Assembly: GCA_015680685.1 (NCBI GenBank)
Contig: MNCI01026966.1
Span: 61,185-125,184, forward strand
Reading direction: 5' to 3'
Origin: Gnetum montanum
Lineage: Eukaryota > Streptophyta > Gnetopsida > Gnetales > Gnetaceae
DNA length: 64,000 nucleotides
Each line of letters opens with the position of its first letter. The stretch's first letter is position 1. Positions 35,938 through 47,365 of the stretch are shown piece by piece. The notes under the pieces are model-generated. The model worked only from the letters and a program-made list of their open reading frames with translations, made no database searches and was not told the DNA's origin. The position numbers were made by a program, and so were the translations under genes.

Positions 35938-37080
35938 TCTAGAGGAATCCACCTAAGAGGCATCGACAAAGAAGTAAAAAACACCATGACCAACCAAGTA
36001 CCAAGAATTATCCATCGGCCCCTAGCTAGATGTCATCACACCATGTTCAAAAGTACATGGGATTGAGGAATTGCAGTTTTAAGATGCAAGGGGATTAGTT
36101 GTAACTGGGGAAATCAAGAGTTAATCAAGGGTTATAATTGTTGTTGGAATTGTGGAAGAGAAATGTTCTTACATGAACAAGCCATATATTTGGTCCTTGT
36201 CAGTAGCCATTATTTAGCAGACTCGAAACCAAAACATAGGAAGTGCGTTCCTTGGAGAAAACGGGACTCTTGTAGAGTGTTTATAGGAGCCTGTTGTAAA
36301 CAGCCAAAGCCATGGGATGATGTGCAACATGATCATTTGAGACACAAGTGTAAATGTTTTTCTAAGACAATTGCCTTCCCACCTGGGGCTTGTATGAGAA
36401 GAGCCAATGATCTTTGGTCTATGATGTCAATGGGGTCATGAAGATCTTTTCTGTGTATTTTTCTCTTTGATCTTTTTGTTCTTTTTTGTTTGTTTATTTT
36501 TTCTTTCTTTTCTTTTTCTTTTTTATTTTTTTTGTTCTTTTTGAAAGAGCTTGATTTTAGTGCTGTGCTTGTGTTCATGCACTTGCATTTGTATCATGTG
36601 ACGTCTACTGTGTTTTGTGTTGCAACTGCTTAGAGAATCACAGTGTGCAATAATGTATCAAGAGCTTTGGGATGAATAGAATGTATCAAGGGGATGTAAT
36701 TGAATAGGATAAGGGGAACATGATGGGGAATAGGGAATGTATTAGGAGTTTAGAATGTACTTATGAACGGATTGATTAACCTAGTTACATGCATAAGGAA
36801 GAATGTGATACCTTGTCTTCATGATGAAGTGCATCTATGCGCAAATGCCTCAAGTGTGTCATCTTGCAAACACAACTCCAAAATATAAGAAAACCACAAA
36901 TGATTTAGTTAACTAAGTTCTTTAAATTTGAAAACAACCAAGGAGATGGAGCCACCATGTGCAATTTCAAAGCAATCAGAATCATGAATAGCATCAGCTT
37001 CATTAGGGTCCATGAGACAAATTATGCAGCAAGTTTTTGTGGAATAGGTACAGCCAATTGTAGCAACATATCTTTTCAAG
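35938..37080. other. Unrecognised region of element B before the 3' LTR
   Basis: In the place where pol is expected by comparison with F, no RT, RNase H or integrase motif is visible. A plus-strand frame at 36163-36441 (92 codons) is Cys/His/Lys-rich, with CVPWRKRDSCRVFIGACC and KCKCFSK. On the minus strand, 37080-36900 reads for about 60 codons with CCIICLMDPNEADAIHD. A T-rich run is at 36480-36540. I do not recognise either frame; one may be captured host sequence. Confidence 0.4.
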
Positions 37081-37084
37081 TATT

Positions 37085-37620
37085 TCTTGGTCGTTGATGA
37101 TGTTACTAGTTTATAGTCTTAGCATATTTTTGCAGGTTAGTTTCAAGTCACAACCCTTTGGGCGGTGCCAGTTTAGTGTCGTAGCAGATGGTGCAATGCT
37201 AGTTTATAGTCATAGTAGACTGTGAAGAGGCAAAACAATTTATAGTCTTAGTGGACTCTGCATGCTAGTTTTGCATCATGGTAGACAAATGTGGTAGTTT
37301 AGTGTCATATCGGATGGAGCTCTATGATGTCAGTTTACTGTCATGACTCCAGGACACTCTATGGTGCTAGTTTTAAGTCATAGCCCCAGGACCGTTCTAT
37401 GGTATCAGTTTTAGTTTGTGATGCCAAGACCATTCTATGGTATCAATTTTAGGTCGTGACATCAGGACTGTTCTATGGTATCAGTTTTAGGTCGTGATGC
37501 CAGGACCATTCTATGGTATCAGTTTTATGTCGTGATGCTAGGACTGTTTTATGTTATTAGTTCTAGTTCATGATGCCAGGACCATATGGCAATTTTAGGC
37601 CATACCGAGCCGGTAATATT
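37085..37620 (-). repeat. Array of 29-47-bp units between spacer and 3' region (B)
   Basis: First part: units like 'gtttagtgtcgtagcagatgg'. From 37340 on: about seven regular 38-bp units 'ggtatcagttttaggtcg' plus 'tgatgccaggacca'. Related to the 29-bp arrays of A, C and F, in the same orientation relative to the element. Confidence 0.8.
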
Positions 37621-38189
37621 CATGTCATTCTATGTTATGGATGAGTGTATGGAGCATTGTTAATTTCTATGTTTTGTGCAAACAATAAGTTTATGGGATT
37701 TTAAAGTCTTATAGATTTTTATGCACATCATTATGTATTTTTATATGTTTATATATATATATATTTGTGTTGATTTTAACTTTTCTCCCCTCCCTTTTTA
37801 TTTTTATTTTTTTTCTAATATTTTGGCCTTATCCCACAAGAATGAAATAAAGAGGAATGTAAGAATAGAACAAAGATGACATAATTAATAACATGAAGAA
37901 ACAAATTAAGCATGAAACATGGTAAATCAAATGAATAAATATAAAGAAAAAAATAAAATAAACAAATAAATAAAATTGAGGGTGAACATGGGGTTAAAAA
38001 GGGGTTTTGAGGCACAAGGGTGTCATTTGTGTTAGCATGAGTTTCATGGACGTTGAATTGCAATGTAAGAAAGCTAAAGAGTGTAGTGTGAGCTTCAGCA
38101 TGAGCTACAGTGTGAGTCAGAGGGTAGTCATGAAGGGTAAAGGGAAAGCAAGCTAAGGCAAAGGGAAGAGGTAGGCGAATCTAGCATTC
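37621..38189. other. AT-rich spacer upstream of the antisense gene (B)
   Basis: T-rich then A-rich sequence with a TA run at 37750. The minus-strand frame at 37815-38063 is Phe/Leu-rich, as expected for AT-rich DNA by chance, and has no support. 'agtgtgag' motifs begin near 38080. It could hold the antisense gene's promoter, but no clear TATA box was picked. Confidence 0.45.
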
Positions 38190-41100
38190 ATGGAGAAGAG
38201 TGAAGAGCTACTTCAGTGTCTCCCTCAAGCTAGGATTCCATCATGGGACAAAGCTCTATGCAGGTCTGTTTCTTCCTTTTCTCTCTAGTATTCTGTACAT
38301 AGTGTTAGCTAGGGCACCATGGTCTCTCATTACATCCGTTTTCTACCGCATGTTAAGCATGATTTTGGGGATTTAGGGCTTGTTTCTGGGGTTTTTGGCT
38401 TGTTGTATTTTTTGGTTGTTGTCTTTTGGGTGTGCACAGTTGGATTAGGGTGAGTTAGATTTTTTTTGTTTTTATTTGCATACTATGGCAGGCATAGTGT
38501 GAGTGCCAGGGCTTCTTTGGCAACGTGAGCTTTCCCAATGTAGCGTGAGTGCCAGGGCTTCTTGGGTAGCATGAGCTTTCCTAAGGAAACATGAGTGCTA
38601 GGAACAGACCTCAGCATGCGTTCCTGGGGAAAACCCCAGCGTAAGTGCAGGGTAAGCTAGTGTGATCACAGGCCATGGCAGCGTGAGCTGCATTGCAGGG
38701 TAGGCCAAGTTTTTGGATAGTGTGAGTGCGTTGTACATAGGCCCTAGCGTGAGCACCAGGGATGCTCATGTGAGTTGTTAGGGTGGGTCCTAGCATGACC
38801 ATGAGGGACACCCAGCGTGAGCGCAGTTTGTGTTAAAAAAATTGTTTGTTGAAATTTTCATTGGCTGCTGGTCTTTAGGTCTATGCTATTTATTGATTTT
38901 TTGTTTGGACAGATTTAAATACATTTCTACAAATCTACGAGTGTTCATGGTTTTATACCTCCATGTTCATTTTAGGTTGCTTGCAACAAACTACTGTGTA
39001 AGCAATTTCAATGTACCCCACCACGCGTTAAATACACCAAATAAATATTGGTGTCCTTGTCTCATGGGGTGGTGTTATACATTTAAATGTTGTTTATGTG
39101 TGTTTTTGGTTTATCTGATTTCATACTATTTTTAGCACTTGGACTCTTTACTTACCTAAGGTTTTGGTTGTATGTAGGGGGCCTAAATCTTCCCTCCTTG
39201 TGGTTGAGCTCATTGGTGTACTTGCTTGGTTTGGCCCCTTTGGACTGAACATACCTCCTTATGACATGCGCATTGGGCCTCATGTGATATGGTTCTGTCC
39301 CGATGTTGGTTCATTTGTGTCATTCATTTTGCAAAATTTCAGCGTAGTTATATGGTCTCATTTAAGTGAGCAATTGGCTCGTGATATCATTGAAACCATG
39401 TTGCATGGATCTATACAAGACATGCTTGCCTTCATTACTGACATAGATGAGGGACATTTTATAGTTGAGGGAGGTCCTCCTGAGGGTCCTGGATCTACTC
39501 ATCCCTTGACTCATGTATGGGAACTGCCTACTTGTAGCCATTATAATAGCAGCAACACACTTTCTCTAGCCTTTCGTGTGCACATCCTATTCCAGAACCC
39601 ACCTGGGATAGTGTATAGAGTGGACAGGTATGCTCTTTTGTGCCTTGCTTAATTTTTGATTCTTCTAAAATTATATCATTGTCTATGCATAAATATTCTT
39701 CTTTTATGCAGGCCTCATTTTGATGAGAATGGGATGCGTGATGACGAAGGTGGGCTTGCCTTAGCATGCACAACATTAGAGGCATTCATGGTGGGCCCCA
39801 CTCTTCGTGCTATGGTATTGTACCAGACAAGAGGTGCTATTGTTGACTACCATAGGAAATTCTCAAGGGCTTTTGAATGCTGTCAAGTTTGTGATTGGTT
39901 GCATGAGGATTGGTCCTTCAATGGGCCAATTTTTCCTCAGAGAATTGATCTTGCACCTAATCCACCTATGCCATTTATTGATGGTAAATGATCATACTCT
40001 AGACTCCATTTTCTTTTTGTTGCATCATAGTGTACTATGTTTTTAACCTTTCTCTCTATGTTTTTTTTCTTTTTTTTTCACAATAGTTGTCTCTTCCGAT
40101 GAAGTTACCATCGTATCGAGGCGTACCGAGGCCACTCTTTTTATGAAGTATGGAGACATAGAACAGTCACGACAATGGTTGTAGATGAAGGCCTCTGAGT
40201 TAGTCATCAGCTGTCTTACCCATGTAGGTTTGATGGACCTGTTCACTACTCTTACTCCTAATATTCCAACTACTGAAATGGTTACCATTGTTGATTCTTT
40301 TAGTGACAATGCTTCTCATTTCACTACATGGGTTCAAGGAGTTAAGGTGTCTTCCCACTTGACTATTGAGTTCCTTTTCAATCTTTCTGGTGTGCCTATG
40401 GATGGTGCTAGAGTGGTAGTAGATAAAGCAACTAAAGAAAGCCAAATCATAAAGGAGCGTGAAGATTGGTTAGGTGTGTCTTGGGGTCCCAAAGGTTTTT
40501 CCATGTAAGATGATACTCGATCAATGAAGGTGAACTTCTTGTATCCTCTCTTTTGGGCACGGGCATTCCCTAAATATCTTTCTCAAGGAAGAAACCTTGG
40601 GATTGAGTCTATCCGTATCATACATGCAATCCTAGAGATGGGCATGTGTTATACTGGGCACAGTTTCTTGGATTTGGCTTTCATGGAGAGATTGTCAAAT
40701 TACACTCAAACATCAATGCCAAATCCCATTTCACATTAGCCTTCTTCATAGGGTACCTACATAGGTTTGCTAAGTTCCTAGTAGTTTATGGTGATAACCA
40801 TTATATTTTGAGGGATAGTTCACAACTATCCCACCCCTGGATTCATCATTTGTTTAGCACCACTATATCTCAAGACCCACCCAAAGGCATCGAAGAATCA
40901 GTGTCTATTACTACTAGGGGTGTAGCTAGTCGTTCCCATCCTTCCCATGATAGCTTGGGATTGGAACGACTTATACTACACACATTTGTTAAATGGGCTA
41001 AACGTCTGATTCGTGAGACCACTAGGAGATCTAAGGTGAAGGTGAAGAGAATTGAACACCAAAGGGAGCTTTCCCTAGAGGTGAGACCACCAAGAGTGAA

Positions 41101-42923
41101 GAGGATCCGCTTTGTACAGCCATTGGAGAGTAAGTATTTTATTTTATTGTTATATATTTATTTTTTATTGTGTTTTGGTTTATATGTTTATTAAACATAT
41201 GTATATACTATGTCATACTAACACTAGGATTCTGGTGTTATCATAGGAAAGTTCTGAGAGGGATAGAGAAGCCTTGGCCCCAATGGTTAAACCAGAAGTG
41301 GTCATCACAAGGCTAGAGGAAGAAGGAAAAGAAGGGGAAGAAGCAATCGAGGAACCTCCTATCTCGCAAGAGGAAGATGTAACAAGAATCATGGGAAAAA
41401 AGCTTGTAGAGACTTTGGATGCACCTAGGCATTCAAGTGATGAGAGAGGTGTCTTCGATGGTTTCTTCGATGGATCTTTGCAACTTGGTAATCTACCCAA
41501 GCTGACCAGCAAAGGGCTTTTTGGTATGTTCCTCTTAGCTCAATCCATATTTTTGTACCTTTTAACTTTTATGTGTTATTTTTGATTATCTTGATTATTC
41601 CTAATACCAGAGGTAGATGCTGAGGTTTCTGAAGTGCATACATCCTGAGCAAAGGTGTCAGGGTCATAGGCCCCAATTGAGATGACCTCACATGCTTGTC
41701 CCACCTCCACTGACTAGCTAAGGCCATGGCCTGAGATGCCTAGTAAAATGGACTTTGTTATAGGCATCGTTAATGATGTGATTGCTTGCCTACAACAAGC
41801 TCATCCAAAACTAGGTATGTGTATGTTACATATTATGCTAAGTGTCTAGGTTTATTATGTTTCTTTGTGTTCATTGTTGATTATAGCTAATTCATGTGTG
41901 TGGTACTTATATTTGCAAGCACCAAGCTTCAATGGGATCCTTCTGGGGCTACTTCTATTGATGCCCTCCCTAAATTGCCAAGGAATATTGAACAAGTCCC
42001 TAGAAAGGTTTACGATGCAGTTTCTGGTTGCGTCGTACTGAACGCTAAGTCGCTTTGGACCTGTAGGTGTTTAGTTGAGTACTTATGGGACGAGGTGCAC
42101 TCATTGAAGGAGACATTGGCAAAAGAGAGAGAAGAGAAGAGGGATATCCAATCTTGGTATGATTTTTTTGCAGCTAGGTTTTCTGGTGATAGTACTTGGC
42201 ACACATCTGAGATCACCTATACACGTTACTGGATAGTTTTGAACGGAAAAGTACAAGCAACATGAGATTTAGCCAAATAAAGGGCATAGATGGATTTTCT
42301 GAACAGGAAATTTCATGATTTAAAATCCTTTGCTACTAAAGTACAGATGTTGTGTCAAGACCAAAAGGATCACACGCATTAGTATAAGAAATGGTTAAAG
42401 GAAGAGTTAGTTGAACATTGTCGGATGAAAATGTTCATTGCTAGGCTAGGCTTGCATCCTACTTACAATAGGTTTGCTGAGTGCACTGAGGTGGAGGGAT
42501 CTCTCGAGAGAACCATTACCACCATTTCCAGGGAGGCTTCAACAGGCATGTTCTCTCTTGAGCGCCCTACTTGGACTTCAGTGGACAAGGGTAAAACCTT
42601 GGCTGGTAGTGATCTTGGCCTAGAGGAGGATTGGGAAAATGTGCCCGAGGAGGAGATTCTATGGCATTTGGAGGCTAGCCTAAGGCCCTCCTCACTTGTG
42701 AGTGTTTTATTATGATTCTTACTTTTGTATGGTTTTATTATTTTTATTTTTAGTGTTACTATTTTTCCTAGTTTTGTATTCATGATTTGCTTTATTAATC
42801 TTACCTATTTTTTTTTATTATTTTTAGTTTTATTTTTATTTTGTCCTATTATAGGAACATGTTAATGATGGGACTGGCCCTAGTGGAGCAAGAGCGGATG
42901 ATGAGGAAGATTTTGGGGACTAG
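38190..42923 (+). pseudogene. Antisense multi-exon gene of element B (best preserved copy)
   Basis: Opposite to B's gag-protease. Exons read 38190-38263, 39178-39627, 39712-39983, 40087-41129, 41247-41523, 41611-41814, about 41920-42697 and 42855-42923 (TAG). All introns are GT-AG. By my count the phases agree across introns 1, 2, 3, 5 and 7. Exon 2 has FILQNFSVVIWSHLSEQLAR. Exon 4 has SHFTTWVQGVKVSSHLTIEF then NLSGVPMDG, resembling the 'putative plant transposon protein' type of domain (by eye). It also has FFIGYLHRFAKFLVVYGDN. Exon 7 is coiled-coil-like (EVHSLKETLAKEREEKRD). The C-terminus is acidic (DDEEDFGD). Breaks: TAG 40182-40184, TAA 40506-40508, a frameshift near 40640-40680, and TGA in exons 6 and 7. 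The function is unknown. Exon 1 is the least certain. Confidence 0.75.
38480..38825. repeat. Cluster of GCGTGAG motifs in intron 1 (B)
   Basis: About ten irregular units such as 'agcgtgagtgccagggcttc'. The same core is clustered in B's LTRs and leader. It falls in intron 1 of the antisense gene. Confidence 0.75.
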
Positions 42924-43339
42924 CCTTCGCCTAGTACTGATTCATGAGCTTACTGTTAGCTCAACTTTAGCTATTAAATGTTTTGGATTTTTGGATGTTT
43001 AATGGAAATATATGATGGAAAGATGTAATGATATGGATCTAATCATGGGATAATGTGTTAGAAGTTTATTACCATATTGGCATTCAATATTTTTTTATAT
43101 GTTTTCTCTTTTTTTTTCATTATTTTTCTTGTTTTCTCAAGTATTATTGTGAACATATGCATGTAGCTGAATGTAAAATGAGAGAAAAAATGTAAATCAA
43201 ATATTTGTAAAAAAGGAAAGTAATGAGAAGGCATGAATCAAAATTGCAACTTGTAACATGTAAATGAAAATTTAATGTAATGTAACAAGAGTTTGTGAAT
43301 TTGTACATGCTGAGCTCTAGTTTAAAACCATTTTGAGCT
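42924..43339. other. AT-rich segment after the antisense gene (B)
   Basis: Downstream of the TAG at 42921-42923. T-rich, with no supported frame. Confidence 0.5.
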
Positions 43340-43845
43340 GTGTACATTAGTTTAAAGTCATGATGGACTATCACATCTGTGTTAAAAGAAGGATCACCAA
43401 TTTTAGGCCATAGTGGGCCAAAAGCAATAATAGTTTAGGAATTTTTTAAAAGGAATCGGTCATTTCTGACCGTGGCTAATTTAACGTCATTACAGACATT
43501 TGTTGGCAGTTTAATGTTGTACCAGACAGTTAGTAGTTTAACGTCATTTCGGACAGTTGGGGATAGTTCTCCCTAACCATTAAGTTGCTTTTTAATCCTT
43601 AATAGTTTGATGTGAGGTGTAGGGCATGTAGGCACAATCTTATACTCACCTTCCCCTTCACTAGTGATGTCAAAGGTTAATTCCAACCAAGAGACATTAA
43701 TGGGAATGGCTCCTATGTCTGTGTTTTCCAGTGCTTCCTTAGTTTTAGTAGGATCATGAGTTAAAGGCTAGCTCATATCTTGAAGTATGCTCATGGTTCC
43801 TTGTTTAGGCTCAGAGAACTCAACCTCTGACCCTTGATCCACTCC
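43340..43845 (-). repeat. Decayed 29-bp array at the PR/antisense-gene border (B)
   Basis: Units such as 'ttttaggccatagtgggcc' and 'agtttaacgtcatttcggaca' at 43340-43560. The rest, to 43845, aligns with the end of the polyprotein region but is heavily stopped. Confidence 0.65.
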
Positions 43846-44430
43846 CTAGTGTGAGGAAGTGAATGATGTTGTCGTATCCCCATGTATGATGATCTCACCA
43901 CCCTCATAAGGTAGGTGGATCTCTTGATGAATTGGTGAGGATACAGCTCTAAGTTGATCTAGCCAAGGACATCCTAGAATCAAATTGAATCCTGGCATTT
44001 CATCAACCACTACAAATTCAGACAATGTGGGGAATTGATCCCCTGCTATGAAATCCAAGGTAACCATACCTTTCACTATGACATGGGAACCACTGAAGGA
44101 TTTTAAGAAAGAAGTTGTTGTGGGCTGTATTTTCTTTGTAATCCCCAGCTTTTCGATGATAAGAAAGGGTATTACATTCATTGCTGCACCATCATCAATA
44201 TGCATCCTATGTATCTTGAAGTAGTTGACTTGTATTGTTATGAACATAGGGGCTGTAGTAACCTCTCCCATTTTTTCATCTCACTTAATGTCATTAGCAT
44301 GAAACTCTAGGGATGTGGTCTTTGATTCTTGAGGTTGTGGGGATAGTACCACATAAATGGATGGCTCATCTATGGGAAGGTCCTACTAACAGGTATCAAA
44401 GTCAACATACACATGAGAGCTTCCTGATGT
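43846..44430 (-). pseudogene. Aspartic protease, element B
   Basis: Open from 44271 to 43846. The catalytic box is RMHIDDGAAMNVIP; later blocks are FNLILGCPWLDQLRA and EGGEIIIHGDTTTSF. It is the best-preserved DDG-type protease in the window and aligns with the A and C copies. A stop separates it from the linker. Confidence 0.85.
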
Positions 44431-45130
44431 ACCTGTGAAGTCATTACTAGATCATATAGGCTTACGGAAGTATTCTTTTTTTCTCAAAGCCTGCGTGACT
44501 TGGGTCAATGCACTTGCTAGATCCTTACCATTTGGGGCACTCTTGTCTATGGAGACTTGGTCCATTTGACCCAACATTCGTATCTCTCGTGGAGAGATTT
44601 TTGCATTGGTAGCTGGGGATGTTGAGTTTGGGACCTTTTGAATGCCGATATTCGTGTCTTGATGATTTGTGCTAGGCTCACCAATGGATGGAACCACAGG
44701 AACAACATTCAGCGATATGGGCTTCGGCAGTCCTAATTTGTGCTCATGTTGTTCCTTTCCTAGGAACTCTCTTGTGAGCCTATCAACAAGGCACTCTCGC
44801 AAGGGTTGCGGGAAAACAGTAGGGGGTTGCATGTCAGGGTGTTTTGGTACCCGGATCACAAAGGGAGTGGGTAGGGTTTCTAATGGTGTGGTTGCTGCTC
44901 CAATGAAAGGAGGTATGCAAATGACGAATGGTTTTTGTGGTGTGGGGAACGTGTGTATGATGAAAGGATTTTGAGGGGATGTTGATGTAGGTGTATTTTC
45001 TGAAGGCCTGGGAATCACAAAAGGCTTTCATAGGACTTCCTATCCATTTTCCACATGGATAGTATTAATCACATATGGTGCATCATTAGTATTGAGAGGA
45101 TCTTTGTAGACTTCCATGTGTTGATTTTGG
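44431..45130 (-). pseudogene. Pro-rich Gag-protease linker, element B
   Basis: Open at 45018-44452. Rich in Pro, Thr and Ser, with four variants of a PFVI.VP motif (NPFIIHTFP, KPFVICIPP, TPFVIRVPK, KPFVIPRP). A similar PFVIQVP motif is in C near 25800. The charged segment LTREFLGKEQHEHKLGLP follows. The role is unknown. Confidence 0.65.
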
Positions 45131-46840
45131 GGCCTTACTGGGTTTACCTCGCCAAATACTGTTTCACCCCTATTAATCATGTGTTGTATAACCTATTTTA
45201 AGGTGAAGCAGTAGTTAGTTCCATGCCCACACTGCTGGTGATATTCATAAAACCTATCCAACTTAAAGCCTCTTGGAATGGGGGGCTCATTAGTTGTTGC
45301 TAAAGTTGGGTTCTTAGCTAGCTCATAGAATCGATCATGTTTTTGAGATGCCACTGGAAACATTTATTTATGTTTGATTAACCCGGCCTTTAAAAGTTGA
45401 TCTAACAATTGTGAAGGCTTCAAAGGCAAGAGAATATATTAGGCAAGATCCTTTCATTCGAATGTACAAGTGTGACCCATGTTGGTGTTTTTATTTGTGG
45501 AAGATTCTAGTGTAGGCATAGGTGTGGTTCTTTCATGGCCAGTTAGAGCAGCGGGTTGTTTTCCTTTCTATCCTGGATTATTAGGTTGGGCTGTCTCTGC
45601 CACCGCCGCTACCATCGTTTTGGATTTATCTTTATGTTTCCTCGTATGTTAGCTCCTAAAGGTCAAGTAAGTTGGGTCATTACTTGTTTGTGCTGCCTCT
45701 TCTATATTCTTAATTTGCACGAATGCTTGGCTCAAAGTATGGGCACTCAAATAATAAATTCATTCATGACCGCCTTAAGGATGGTAAGCAGATATGTTTC
45801 AGGGATAGGTTTGTGAAGTTCATTCAGGGCTACACTCCACCTTTGGATAAATTTTTGTACTGGCTCTAACAATGCCTGTTTAATCTGAATCAAGCTATCC
45901 AGTGTGGCTTTAGGCTTTAAATTATATTTAAAATNAGGGCACTTTACCTACTTAGTTAACAAGTGCATCATTTTCTTTGTATCTGCCCACTCTTGGGTGG
46001 TAGGTAGACCAACGGGTTGAGTGGATTATGATTGATAGTAATTCGATTGTTGCATGGTTTGTCGAAAGGGATACTGTTGGATTGTTAGTTGTTGTGGTGG
46101 AGTAGCATTCAGAGATGGGATTTTAGTGTGTGGTATGCTATAGTGAGTTGGTTGGTGTTGCTAAAAAGCTAGTGAAACCCACTGCCCAGCCATAGGTTGT
46201 GAGGTGACACCCTGAACGTGTTGGGTTGAAGTAATCAATGGTGCTCCATGAGTTTGCACTTTTGGTATGTAATGGGTGGATGTGGAAGCAGGTATAACTA
46301 ATGACATCCCAATTACCTAAGGCTGGAAGATTGATCCTGCATTAGTTTGAGGAGGGGATTTTTGGGACTGTACTTGTAGAGGTATGATGGAAGTGGACGT
46401 ATCAAATTGAATGTTGGACATGGAGAAGGTGGGAATCGAAGCGGGTACTTCTTGTCAAGAAACTGGTGCTTGAGTGTTTGTGGATGAAGGAGGAAGCACA
46501 ATTTCTTCCAGGAAAGGTTGGAATAATGAGTTTTTATGGGCATGAGGACTAACGGTATGGTATGAATCCCCATGCTCAGATTGGATTGCAAAGTCATCTT
46601 CCTCATCTCCACTCTGAGGCTCTATCGAAGGTGGTTGTAAGGCTTGACTCGTTGCCATGAGAAGCTGAGATATGAGTCGATGATGATGTTCAGAAAGGGG
46701 GATTATATCAAATGCCAAGGGAGTGAACTCATGACCTCCTTTGTAAATGAGCTCATAGTTTGATTTTTCTTCTTTTTCTATGCGATCGATAGCCAGGTTG
46801 GCTTGAATCTTCACACAGATGAAGTTATATTATTCTAGTG
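45131..46840 (-). pseudogene. Gag, element B (broken)
   Basis: The N-terminal part is open from 46814 to 46455 (IQANLAIDRIEKEEKSNYEL, then GGHEFTPLAFDIIPLSEHHH). The Gag core lies at about 45960-45680 with KYNLKPKATLDSLIQIKQA and PVQKFIQRWS, homologous to C's YNLKPSTMLDQLMKLKQGPL. A zinc-knuckle-like box is at about 45270-45187 (FYEYHQQCGHGTNYC). One undetermined base (N) is at 45935. Frameshifts and stops are present. Confidence 0.75.
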
Positions 46841-47347
46841 TGAGGATTGCATAAGTAGGGTCTTTGCCCTATAGCCTAAGTGACTGGAAAATTGGGCCTT
46901 GAGGGTTTATCTTTTCAATAATAGTTATGGGTTCCATCGCAGTCACAAGGTTCAAGGTCTTAGCCCCAAAGATAGAGATCTGCAGTGCCGCTATGTTGAT
47001 ATGGGAAGATTCCATAGTGAGCATGAATAAACTGGGCTTGACGAGCTGAGCATGTGTAAGCTAGGTGGTCAAGCTGACATGAGCAAGCTGGGCATGTGTA
47101 AACTAAGCATGTGCAAACTGGCTCAAGCATGAGTAAGTTGACAGTGTGAGCAAGTTGGCTTGACAAGCTAGCGTGAGTAAGCTGTCAAGCTAGCATGAGT
47201 AACTAGGGCTAGCATGAGTAGGTCAAGCTGAGCATGTGTAAGCTAGCTTGATAAGTTGGGCCTTAGTTTCAACACTCGGTCAGTGCAGTGTTTGAACAGG
47301 TAATGTGATCAATGTTTTGATAAGATGGTAAACAAGTTCATGCCCTC
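46841..47347 (-). repeat. Leader of B with short irregular repeats
   Basis: At 47020-47250 a series of 'agctgagcatgtgtaagct' and 'agctagcgtgagtaagct' units of roughly 18-25 bp. They carry the same GCATGAG/GCGTGAG core as the LTR. The open frame at 46960-47166 is a by-product. Confidence 0.65.
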
Positions 47348-47362
47348 CTTCTAGCACCAATT
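47348..47362 (-). other. Candidate primer binding site (B)
   Basis: Minus strand TGGTGCTAGAAGGAGGG, a few bases from the LTR end (...CAGTACA). The tRNA was not identified. Confidence 0.5.
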
Positions 47363-47365
47363 TAC

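Noticed and set aside
37815-38063. Phe/Leu-rich membrane-protein-like frame
   Set aside because: Lies in AT-rich spacer with no homology to the other copies; typical chance product.
46960-47166. Cys-rich small protein (CTCLVYTCPACSCQ)
   Set aside because: Arises from the short leader repeats of B read on the minus strand.
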